DNA of 64,000 bases from Luscinia megarhynchos. Lineage: Eukaryota > Chordata > Aves > Passeriformes > Turdidae. Shown here in pieces: positions 22,061 to 32,011 of this stretch (position 1 is the stretch's first letter; the number at the start of each line of letters is the position of its first letter). The translations under genes were made by a program, and so were the position numbers. The stretch spans positions 1 to 64,000 of the forward strand of contig JAPFBE010000081.1 in the NCBI GenBank assembly GCA_034336665.1, written 5' to 3'. The notes under the pieces were generated by a model. The model was not told the origin of the DNA. It did no database searches and worked only from the letters and a program-made list of their open reading frames with translations.

Positions 22061-24050
22061 CCAGCTGTGCCCAATCCCAAACCAGTTCCCAAATCCCATA
22101 AACCGCATTAAACTAGCTCCCACCCCTTTTTACCCTGTAATGGAACCCCAAATCCCAGAAACCCCTAAATCCCAGAAACCCCAAATCCCAGAAACCCCAA
22201 ATCCCACAGAGTCCCATCCCATCAATGCCATAAATCCCAAGCCCGCCCCATTCTCCAAACCCCAAAATCCCAATTCCCAAACCCCAAATCCCACAAACTC
22301 CCAAACCCCACCCTTTACCTGCTAATCCCATAAACTAAATCCCAGATACCCCAAACCCCACAGATCCCATCCCATCAATGCCATAAATCCCAAACCCGTC
22401 CCATTCCTCTTAAACTCCCAAAATCCCAATTCTCAAACCCCAAACAAATCCCACCAAGCAAACCCCACCCTTTGCACTCCAATCCCACCAAACCCCAAAT
22501 CCCAGAAACCCCAAACCCCACAGATCCCATCCCATCCAATGCCATAATCCCAAACCCCGCCCCATTCCCCAAACCAAAATCCCAATTCTCAAACCCCAAA
22601 CTAAATCCCATAAACCCCAAACCCCACCTCTTTTACTCCAGTCCCATAAACCCCAAATCCCAGAAACCCCAAACCCCACAGATCCCATCCCATCAATGCC
22701 ATAAATCCCAAACCCGTCCCGTTCCCAAAACCCCATCTCCAATTCAAACATAAACCCCCAAAACCCCAAACCTCATCCCTTTTATCCCAATCCCCAAATC
22801 CCCAAACTCCACAAACCCCAAACTCCGATCCATTGTCCCAAAGCCCAGTTCCAAACCCCAAAGTCCCACCAATCCCAAATTCCAAATCCTATCAATCCCA
22901 AATCCCAAGCCCCCAAATCCCAGTCTGAACACAATCCCATGGATCACATCCCAAATCCCATCCAATCCCAATCCTTAATCCCTCATCCCATAAACCCTAT
23001 AAACCCCACCTTTATCCCAATCCCAAATCCCTAATCCCAAAACCCATGTCATCCCAAATTCCAAATCTCATGTCCCAATTCCAAGTCCACTAATCCCAAT
23101 CCCAAAATCCAAAATCCATAAACCCCAAACCCCACCTTTCAGTCCATCTCCAAGTCCCATGCATCCATTCCAAATCCTGCTAATCCCAGATGCAAATTCC
23201 CACGTTAATGGGTCCCAAACCCCAAACCCCAAATGCCCAACTCCATCCCATGGATCCCATCCCAAATCCCAATCCCAAACCCCATAAACCCCAAATCCCA
23301 CGCAAACCCCAAATCCCATAAATCCCAAACTCCCAAATTCCAAATCCCAAATCCCAAACCCCATAAACCCCAAACCCCATAAACCCCAAACCCCAAATCC
23401 CATCAATCCCAGATCCCAAACCCCATAAACCCCAAGCCCCAAAACCCCAAACCCCAAATTCCATAAATCCCAAACCCCATAAACCCCAAACCCCAAATCC
23501 CATCGGTCCCAGATGCCAAACCCCATAAACCCCCAAACCCCAAATTTCATAAATCCCAAACCCCATAAACCCCCAAATCCCATAAATCCCAAACTCCAAA
23601 TCCCAAACCCCCAAACCCCATAAACCCCCAAACCCCAAATCCCATCAGTCCCAGATCCCAAACCCCGTGAAACTCCCCAAATCCCATAGCAAACCCCAAA
23701 TCCATAAATCCCAAACTCCAAATCCCTAATCCCAAAACCCATAAACCCCAAATCCCAAATCCATCAGTCCCAGCCCAATTCAGCCCATAAAGCAAAAGCA
23801 AATCTATAAAGTCCCAGACCCCATAAACCCCCAAGTCCCATAAACCCCAAATCCCAAATTCCATAAATCCCAGAGCCTCATAAACCCCAAATCCCATCAA
23901 TCCCAAGCGTAAATCCCAAATCCCAAACCCCATAAACACCAAACCCCATAAACCCCCAAAACCCCATAAACCTCAAACCCCAAACTCCATCAATCCCAAA
24001 CTCCGAATTCCAAATCCCAAATCCCAAATCCCAACCCCTCCTTTAAATCG
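22061..24050. repeat. CCCAAACCCCATAAA-type minisatellite
   Basis: C/A-rich units such as CCCATAAACCCCAAA and ATCCCATCAATGCC. In 22.2-22.75 kb a higher-order unit of about 155-160 bp repeats about four times, marked by CCATCAATGCCATAAATCCC near 22224, 22379, 22540 and 22699. From 23.2 kb a shorter unit dominates. On the minus strand this is a dense series of GGG/GGGG runs. Confidence 0.87.
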
Positions 24051-24660
24051 AGCCTCCCAAAATTCTCGACCCCAAAATTCCCTCTTCCTCCCCGGGACAT
24101 TCCCTCCCCAGTACCCCTGACCCCCCAAACCTCCCCGATATAAATCCCAACCCCCTCCCCCAAAATTCCCGACCCCCCAAAATTCCTGACCCTTCCTCAG
24201 CGACAAACTCCGACCCCAAATTCTCGACCCTTTCCAAAATTCCCGACCTAAAATTCCGACGCTCCCCCAAAATTCCCGACCCTCCCGGGATAAATCCCGA
24301 CCCCAAAAATTCCCGACCCTCCCCGGGATAAATCCCGACCCCAAAATTCCCAACCCTTCCCCCCGGGATAAATCCAGACCCGTCCCCAAAATTTCGACCC
24401 TTCCCAAAAATTCCTGACCCTTCCCCGGGGACAAATCATGAACCCCAAATTTTCGACCCTTCCCGGGATAAATCCCGACCCTTCCCAAAATTCCCGACCC
24501 CAAAATTCCCGACTCCAAAATTCCCGACCCTCTCAAAAATTCCCGACCCTCCCCGGGACAGTTCCCAACCCCTCCCAAAATTCCTGTCCCTCCCCGGGAT
24601 AAATCCCGACCCTTTCCCCTCCCCCGGGATAAATCCCGACCCTTCCCCGCCCCCCGCCGC
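24051..24660. repeat. CCCGGGATAAATCCCGACC-type minisatellite upstream of FOXH1
   Basis: Units of about 30-45 bp containing AAAATTCCCGACCC and CCCCGGGATAAATCCCGACC fill the 600 bp before FOXH1 exon 1. They occupy the place of the proximal promoter or 5' UTR. I see no CCAAT, TATA or E2F motif comparable with the other three promoters. Confidence 0.8.
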
Positions 24661-24666
24661 CCCTCG

Positions 24667-24946
24667 ATGCCGCTGCGCCGCCGCCGCCGCTCCCGCAGCG
24701 CCCGCCCCGGCCCGGGGGGATCCGGGGTGACTCCCGGGATGGATCCCCGGACGGGATCCCGGGGTGACTCCTGGAAGGATCCCCGGAGGGATCCCAGGAT
24801 GGATCCTGGGGTCCTGGGGCGCTCCCGGGGTCCCCGCGCCGCCCGCAGCGCTACCGGCGCCACCCCAAGCCCCCGTACTCGTACCTGGCTCTGATCGCGC
24901 TCGTCATCCGCGCCGCGCCCGGCCGCCGCCTCAAGCTCGCACGCAG
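24667..24946 (+). CDS. FOXH1: FOXH1 exon 1: N-terminus and first half of forkhead domain
   Basis: FOXH1 is the forkhead DNA-binding partner of SMAD2/3 in Nodal/activin signalling in the nucleus. From 24849 the exon reads [20 protein letters not shown] and then [11 protein letters not shown], the helix 1-2 part of a forkhead domain; the ALVI form favours FOXH1. The donor is CGCAG before GTACC (24947). The ATG at 24667 opens a peptide in a different frame, and the forkhead frame has a TGA at 24765-24767 with no ATG after it, so one shift is needed upstream. Near the exon end CTCGCACGCAG has two extra bases against the expected Leu-Ala-Gln. The N-terminal part contains GGATCC-rich short repeats. 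The start is unresolved. Confidence 0.85.
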
Positions 24947-26170
24947 GTACCGGAGCCCCGGGACCCCCGAACCGGGACCCCCGAAAGGGATTCACCCTGG
25001 GACCCCCGAACCGGGACCCCCGAACCAAAACCCCGGGACCTCCGAACCGATTCACCCGGACCCCTGAACCGGGGATTCACCCCGGGATTCCCGATCCAGC
25101 CCCGGGACCCCCGAACCAGGACCCCCAGAACCAAAACCCCGGGACCTCCGGAACCGGGACGTTCATCCACCCTGGGACCCCTGAACTGATTCACCCCGGG
25201 ATTCCCTGATCCAGCCCCGGGACCCCCGAACCGGGACCCCAAACCAGTATCACTGGGACCCCGGGACCCCCAAACCGGGATTTTCACCCACCCCGGGACC
25301 CCCCGAACCGGGACCCTCCTCCATCACTGGGACTCCCGAACCGGGACCCCTGAACCGGGATCACTGGGACCCCCGAACCGGGACCTTCATCCATCACTGG
25401 GACTCCCTAACTGGGATTCGCCCCGGGACCCCCGAACCAAAAAACCCCGGGACCCCCGAACCGGGACCCCTCGGATTCCCTGATCCAGCCCCAGGACCCC
25501 CGAACCGGGATCCTCATCCCCCCGTGGGACCCCCGAACCGGGACCTCGTCCATCTCCGGGACCCCGAACCGGGATTCACCCTGGGACCCCCAGACCGGGA
25601 CCCCTCGGGATTCCCGATCCAGCCCCGGACCCCTAAACCGGGGTCACAGGGACCCCGAACCGGGATCCTCATCCATCACCGGGACCCCCAGAACCGGGAT
25701 CCACCCCGGGACCCCCAGACCGGGATCATTCCAGGACCTCCGAACCGGGATCTTTATCCAGCCCCGGGACCCCCGAACCGGGGTCACAGGGACCAGACCG
25801 GGATCATATCAGCCCCGGGACCCCTGAACCAAAACCCCGGGACCCCCGAACCAGGATCATTCCAGAACCCCCAAACCGGGATCATTTCAGGACCCCCAAA
25901 CCGGGACTCCCTCATCCAGCCCCGGGACCCCCTGAACCGGGATCATTCCAGGACCAGAACCGGGACCCCTCGGGATTCCCGATCAGCGGGACCCCCAGAA
26001 CGGGATCTTTATCCAGCCCTGGGACCCCCGAACCGATCCTCCTCCCCCGGGACCCCCGAACCGGGACCCCCTGAACCCGGGACCCCTCGGGATTCCCGAT
26101 CCAGCCCCGGGACCCCCAAACCAAAACCCCAAAACTGGGACCCCTCTGTGCGGGACCCTCCTTACCGGGA
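24947..26170. repeat. FOXH1 intron 1: CCCGAACCGGGACCCC-type minisatellite
   Basis: About 1.2 kb of 12-18 bp units GGGACCCCCGAACCGGGA with variants carrying TTCATCCA or GATTCCCGATCCAGCC. Open frames through it (Pro/Arg/Asp-rich) are composition artefacts. The array starts within about 15 bp of the exon 1 donor. Confidence 0.88.
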
Positions 26171-27625
26171 CCCCCAATTCCTTCCTAGGACCCCCAAAAT
26201 TTTTCACCTCAGTTTTCCCCCGGGACCCCCATTCCAGGACCGCCCCCAGCCTCAATTCCCGACATTTCCCATCCCGGAATTCCCGAATTCCCAGGACTCA
26301 AAATTCCCCCGAAAAAATCCCGAACTCCAAAAACCCCCCAAAAATCCCCGAACTCCAAAACCCCCAAAAATCCCCCAAACTCCAAAACCCCCCAAAAATC
26401 CCCAAACTCCAAAACCCCGCTGCCCTCAAATGTCCCCCAAAAAATCCCCCCAAAAAGTTTTTTAGAAATTTTAAAAATCCAAAAAACATTTAAAAATTCC
26501 ACAAGAAAACCCCAAGAAACTCCCCCTCAAAATTCCAAATCTCGCCAAAACCCCAAAAAAACCCCCAAAAATCCTCTGAAAAAAATAAAAAACAACACAA
26601 AAAACTTCTAAAAATTTTCCAAAATCCCCTGGAATTGTAAAAAAAATTCCACAAAAATCCAAAAAAATACCAGAAGTTCTCCCAAAAATCCCCCGAAAAA
26701 TCCCCCAAAACCCCTAAAAACTCCCGAAAAAAACCCCAATAAACAACAAACCTTTAAAAATTCCCTAAAAACTCCAAGAAACGTTAAAAAAATCCCCCCC
26801 AAATCCCCAAAAGCCCAAAAAAATCCCAAAAAACCCCAAAAAAATCCCCTAAAAATCCCCCGAAAGTCCCCAAAGAATCCCCAATAAAGCCCCAAAAAAC
26901 CCCCAAAAATTCCCCAAAAAAATTTCCAAAAAATGCCCCCAAAAAATCCCAAAAAATCCCCCAAAAAATCCACAAAAAATCCCCAAAATATCCCCCCAAA
27001 AATCCCCCAAAAATCCCAAAAATCCTCAAAAAATCCCCCAAAAATCCTCAAAAAAATCCCCAAAAACCCCAAAAAATCCACAAAAAATTCACAAAAAATC
27101 CCCAAAAATCCCAAAAAAATCCCCCAAAAATCCCCAAAAAATCCCTAAAAAATAAAAAAATCCCCAAAAAATTCACAAAACGTCCCCCAGAAATCCCAAA
27201 AAAATCCCCAAAAAATCCCCCAAAAATCCCCAAAAAATCCCCAAAAATCCCCCCAAAAATCCCAAAAATCCCCAAAAATCCCCCCTAAAAATCCCCAAAA
27301 AAATCCCCCAAAAATCCCCCAAAAATCCCCCCAAAAATTCCCAAAAATCCCAAAAAATCCCCAAAAATCCCCCAAAACCCCCAAAAAATTCCCCCAAAAC
27401 CCCAAAAAATCCCCAAAAAAATCCCCAAAAAATAAAAAAAAATCCCTAAAAAAATCACAAAAAGTCCCCCAGAAATCCCAAAAAATCCCCCAAAAATCCC
27501 TAAAAAATAAAAAAAAAATCACCAAAAAAATCCCAAAAAAATCCCCAAAAAATCCCAAAAAAATCTTTAAAAATCCCCAAAAAACCCCCAAAAAATCCCC
27601 AAAAAATCCCCAAAAAATCCCAAAC
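26171..27625. repeat. FOXH1 intron 1: AAAAATCCCCC low-complexity array
   Basis: A/C-rich plus strand, mostly A runs alternating with C runs of three to six bases (CCCCAAAAAATCCC). It resembles the 1-6600 region but lacks its 75-bp element. No exon-like sequence seen. Confidence 0.87.
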
Positions 27626-27825
27626 CTCTGCCCGACCCCAGGGCAGCCCCACCCCCCCCCGGCTCTGTCGCGCCCATGCAAATGTCGCGACAGGGGGGGA
27701 CAATCGCGGCGCCGGGGGGTCTGGCACCTCCGTCGCCTCCTTTGTCGCCACTTTTGTCCCCTCGCTCGCCACCCCGGGGGCGTTTGTCGCCTCCCCTCCC
27801 CCCGCGGGAATCAGGGGGGAGGGGG
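27626..27825. other. Single-copy GC-rich island inside FOXH1 intron 1, with octamer motif
   Basis: About 200 bp of non-repetitive GC-rich sequence between two low-complexity arrays. It contains a perfect octamer ATGCAAAT at 27676-27683, directly followed by the palindrome TGTCGCGACA (27683-27692), and several GTCGCC motifs. No convincing open frame or splice pair is seen. Because it is one of very few unique stretches in the introns, it is a candidate enhancer or an alternative promoter. Confidence 0.5.
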
Positions 27826-29355
27826 GAAAAAAAAATTCCCCAAATTGGGAAAAGTCAGAGAGGGAAAATTTAAAAAAAAATTAGAGAAAAAGGGGAAAAA
27901 AATGAATAAAAAAATGAAAAAAGCTTTAAATAACAGAGAGAAGAAATTCCCAAAATTAGGAAAAAAAGGAAAAAAAACAGGGGGAAAAGGGAAAAAAAAC
28001 AATTTGAAAAAAAAGAGAAAAAAAATTTGAAATTGGGGAAAGTTGGAAAAAAAAAAGAAAAGAAAAAAAAAGGGGAAAAAACAGAAAAAAAAGATTTAAA
28101 AAATCCGAAATTAAGGGGGAAAAAAGGGGAGGGGAAATTGAAAAAAGGGGGAAAAATAAGAAAAAAAGCTCTAAAAATAGAGAAAAAAAACAAAAATTTG
28201 GGAATAGTAGGGGGGGGAAGGGAAAAAAAGAGGGGAATAGAAAAGAAAGCTTAAAAAAAACGGAGAAAAAATCCCGAAATTGGGAAAAAAATGGAGAAAA
28301 AAAGGTGGAGAAAGGGAAAAAAGGGGAGAGAAGAAAAGAAAAGAAAAAAACTTTAAAAAACGGAGAAAAAATCCCAAATTTGGGAAAAGTCGGAGAAAAT
28401 AAAAGGGGGGAAAAGAAAAAAAAAGAAAAGAAAAAAGCTTTAAAAAAAGGAGAAAAAAATCCCAAATTTGGGAAAAGTCGCGGAAAATAAAAGGGGGGAA
28501 AAGAAAAAAAAAAACAAAAAAACTTTAAAAAAACGGAGAAAAAAATCCCAAATTTGGGAAAAGTCGGGGAAAATAAAAGGGGGGAAAAAATAAAAGAAAA
28601 TAAAAAAAGCTTTAAAAAACGGTGAAAAAATCCCAAATTTGGGAAAAGTCGGGGAAAATAAAAGGGGGAAAAAAAGAATAAAAGAAAAGAAAAAAACTTT
28701 AAAAAAACAGAGAAAAAAGTCCCAAATTTGGGAAAAGTCGGGGAAAATAAAAGGGGGAAAAAAGAATAAAAGAAAAGAAAAAACTTTAAAAAAAGAGAGA
28801 AAAAAGTCCCAAATTTGGGAAAAGTCGGGGAAAATAAAAGGGGGAAAAAAAAAGAAAAGAAAAAGGTTTAAAAAACGGAGAAAAAAAATCCCAAATTTGG
28901 GAAAAGTCGGGGAAAATAAAAGGGGGGGGAAATGGAATAAAAAGCGAAAAATACAGAAAAAAAGACTTAAAAAACAGAGAAAAAAATCCCGAAATTGGGA
29001 AAAAAAGGGGGAAAAAAAGGGGGAGGGGGAAAGGGGGAAAAAGGGAAAAAAAAGTGAAAAAGATCAAGAAAAAAATCCCGAAATTGGGGGAAAAAGGGGG
29101 AGGAATGGGGGGAAAAGGAAAAAAAAGGGAAAAAAAACTTAAAGAAACAAAAAAAAATCCTAAATTTGGGGGAAATAGGGGTGGGGGAAAAGGAGGAAAA
29201 AAGCGAAAAAAAAAGGCAAAAACAGAAAAAAGGTTAAAAAAACCAGGAAAAAAATCCCAAAATTGGCAAAAATCGAGGGAAAAAAGGGAAAAAAGGGGAA
29301 AAAGCGAAAAAAGGGAAAAAGGGAAAAAAGGGGAAAAAGGGGAAAAAAACCCAAA
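27826..29355. repeat. FOXH1 intron 1: polypurine array with ~90-bp unit
   Basis: About 1.5 kb in which the plus strand is overwhelmingly A and G. In the middle a unit of about 90 bp repeats: TCCCAAATTTGGGAAAAGTC, then GGGGAAAATAAAAGGGGG, then a CTTTAAAAAA segment. The only regular pyrimidine-containing element is the small palindrome CCCAAATTTGGG. Long Lys/Arg-rich frames on the plus strand and Phe/Ser/Pro frames on the minus strand are artefacts. Confidence 0.9.
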
Positions 29356-30955
29356 AGTCGCAGTGACCCCAAAATTCAAAACCCCCAAAAAACCCAAAAC
29401 TCCCAAACTAAAAAATCCCAAACCCCAAAAAATCCCCAAAAATCCCAAACTATGAACGCCAAAACCCCAAAAATCTTAAAAACCCGAAAATCCCAAACTG
29501 GGAAAGATCAAAAATCCCAAATTAAAAACCCCAAAAATCCCAAAAACCCAAAATGCTCCAAAAAACCCCCCAAAACCCCCAAAATTCCAAATTATGAAAC
29601 CCCAAACCCCTCAAAATCCCAAAAATCCCGAACTACAAAACCCCAAAATCCCGAACTACAAAACCCCAAAATCTAAAAAATCCCAAAAATCCCAAACTCC
29701 AAAAAATCCTAAAAATCCCAAACTCCAAAAAATCCCAAAAACCCCAAAAATCCCAAACCACAAAACCCCAAAATCTAAAAAATCCCAAAAATCCCAAACC
29801 CCCAAAATCCCAAAGTCACAAAAAATTCCCAAAAAATCCCGAACTACAAAACCCCCAAATCCCAAAAATCCCAAATCCCAAACTCCAAAAAATCCTAAAA
29901 ACCCAAAAATCCCAAAAACCCCCAAAATCCCGAACTACAAAACCCCCAAAATCTAAAAAAATCCCAAAAATCCCAAACCCCCAAAATCCCAAAAAGCCAC
30001 CAAAAAAAATCCCAAAAAATCCCGAACTACAAAACCCCAAAATCTAAAAATCCCAAAAATCCCAAAAATCCCGAACTACAAAACCCCAAAATCTAAAAAA
30101 TCCCAAAAATCCCAAACCCCCAAAAAATCTCAAAAATCCCCAGATCCCAAAAGATCCCAAAATATCCCAAAACCTCAAAACCCCAAAAAAATCCCCAAAA
30201 AATCCCCAAAAAATCCCCAAAAAATCCCCAAAATCCGAAAAGCCAGAAATAAAAAAAAAAACAACCCAAAAATCCCAAAATTCCAAGATTCCCAAATCCC
30301 AAAAATTCTAAAACCCCAAACCCCCAAAAATCCCAAAAGCCACAAAAAAAACCCCAAAAAATCCCCGAACCACAAAACCCCAAAATCTAAAAATCCCAAA
30401 AATCCCAAACTCCAAAAATGCTAAAACCCCAAAATCCCAAAAACCCCAAAAATCCCGAACTACCAAACCCCAAAATCTAAAAAATCCCAAAAATCCCAAA
30501 CCCCCAAAATCCCAAAATCACAAAAAATAAATCCCAAAAAATCCTGAAATACAAAACCCCAAAAATCCCAAACTCCAAAAATCCTAAAAACCCCAAAAAT
30601 CCCAAACCACAAAACCCCAAAATCCCTCAAAATCCCAAAAATCCCAAACCACAAAACCCAAAAAATCCCAAAAATCGCGAACTACAAAACCCCAAAATGT
30701 AAAAAATCCCAAAAATCCCAAACTCCAAAAATCCTAAAAACCCCAAAATCCCCAAACCCCCAAAAATCTCAAAAATCCCCAAAATATCCCAAAACTCAGC
30801 CCCCAAAATCCCAAAAGCCAAAAATCCCAAAGTTGTAAAAAAATCCCCAAAATCTCAACTAAAAAGTCCCTAAAATCCCAAAAACCCAAAAGATCCCCAA
30901 AAATCCCTAGACTACAAAGATCCCAAAATCCCCTAAAAATCCCAAATCCCAAATT
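29356..30955. repeat. FOXH1 intron 1: CCCAAAAATCCCGAACTACAA array
   Basis: C/A-rich units: CCCGAACTACAAAACCCC, AAAATCTAAAAAATCCC, CCCAAACTCCAAAAAATCC. Unit lengths vary around 60-70 bp. The array ends sharply at about 30955, where the plus strand switches from C/A-rich to G/T-rich. Confidence 0.87.
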
Positions 30956-31890
30956 TTTGGGGATCCCTGGATGGGAATTTTGGGATTTTTTTGGGTCCTA
31001 TTTGGGGTCGGGATTTGGGATTTTTGGGGTTTTTGGGGGTTTTGGGGTTTTGGGATTTCCAAATTTATGGGATCCCAAAAAATTTTGGGGATTTCCCCAA
31101 ATTATCCCAAAATCTCTCGGATTTTTATGGATTTGGGGTGAGGATTTTGGGGATTTTTGAGATTTTCGCGGGGATTTTTGGGGATTTTTTGGGGGATTTT
31201 TTAGGATTTTTGGGGGATTTTTGTGGGGTTTTTAAGATTTTTTGGGGATTTTTTGGGATTTTTTAGGGATTTTTTGGGGATTTTTTGAGGATTTTTTGAG
31301 GATTTTTTTGGATTTTAGGATTTTGGGATCCCCCAAAATTTTTTGGGATTTGGGGTGAGGATTTTTGGGCTTTTCGTGGAGATTTTTTTAGGATTTTTAT
31401 TTAGGATTTTTTGGGGATTTTTTGGGATTTTTTGGGATTTTTTTGGGATTTTTTGGGATTTTTTGGGGTTTTTGGGATTTTAGGATTTCGGGACCCCCCA
31501 AAAACCCCAAAATTTTTTGGGATTTCCTCAAATTACCCAAAATCTCTCGGGTTTTTAGGGATTTGGGGCGAAGATTTTGGGGATTTTTGGGATTTTCACG
31601 GGTTTTTTGGGGAGTTTTCACGGGGGTTTTTTAGGATTTTGGGGGGATTTTTTGGATTTTAGGATTTTAGGACCTCCCAAAAACCCCAAAAATATTTTGG
31701 GATCTCCCCAAATTATCCAAATCTCTGCGATTTTTATGGATTTGGGGTGAGAATTTCTTTGGGATTTTCCAGGTTTTTGGCGGCATTTTCAGGGTTTTTT
31801 AGGATTTTTAAGGGATTTTTTGGGGATTTCTTAGGGGGATTTTTTGGGGTTTTGGGTTTTAGGACTCCCCAAAAACCCCAAAATTCTTTG
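30956..31890. repeat. FOXH1 intron 1: GGGATTTTTGGGG array approaching exon 2
   Basis: G/T-rich units with a recurrent composite of about 165-270 bp. Each composite has a CCCCAAAATTTTTTGGGATT segment followed by CAAATTATCC and then GGATTTGGGGTGAGGATTTT (near 31070, 31335, 31505 and 31685). The same CCCCAAAATTCTTTGGGATT segment occurs immediately before the exon 2 acceptor (about 31875), so the acceptor side of exon 2 belongs to this array. Confidence 0.82.
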
Positions 31891-31902
31891 GGATTCCATG
31901 AG

Positions 31903-32011
31903 ATCATCCAGCAGCTCATGGGAGCTGTTCCCGTTTTTGAGGGGGGGGGTACCAGGGCTGGAAGGATTCCGTGCTACCACAACCTCTCCTCCAACCCCTG
32001 CTCACGCCAAG
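31903..32011 (+). CDS. FOXH1: FOXH1 exon 2: middle of forkhead domain including recognition helix, frame broken
   Basis: After the acceptor CCATGAG the exon reads IIQQLMGAVPVF, then in shifted frames YQGWKDSV and HNLSSNPC, ending at a GTCCGG donor (32012). These match the forkhead segment containing recognition helix 3 (W-x-D-S-V-R-H-N-L-S). Two or more shifts are needed: a run of nine G after GA (31941-31949) gives the wrong length before YQGW, and GTGCTACCACAAC has an extra base relative to Val-Arg-His-Asn. A further extra C near 32008 fits Phe-Arg-Lys at the exon end. All three are the kind of error long reads make, but a decayed gene is possible. Confidence 0.85.

Noticed and set aside
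22061..24050. Interstitial telomere sequence
   Set aside because: The units are CCCAAACCCCATAAA-like, not TTAGGG/CCCTAA; no run of true vertebrate telomere repeat is seen.
20536..24660. Exons of KIFC2 between TMEM276 and FOXH1
   Set aside because: No kinesin motor motif (P-loop, switch I/II) is visible on either strand; only minisatellite.
25524..26465. Open frame of about 310 codons after FOXH1 exon 1
   Set aside because: Pro/Arg/Asp-rich translation of the CCCGAACCGGGACC minisatellite in the intron; it has no forkhead continuation, which is found at 31903 instead.
27700..27825. Possible coding exon in the unique island of FOXH1 intron 1
   Set aside because: Frames are short, Pro/Ser/Arg-rich and match nothing I know; no convincing acceptor-donor pair.
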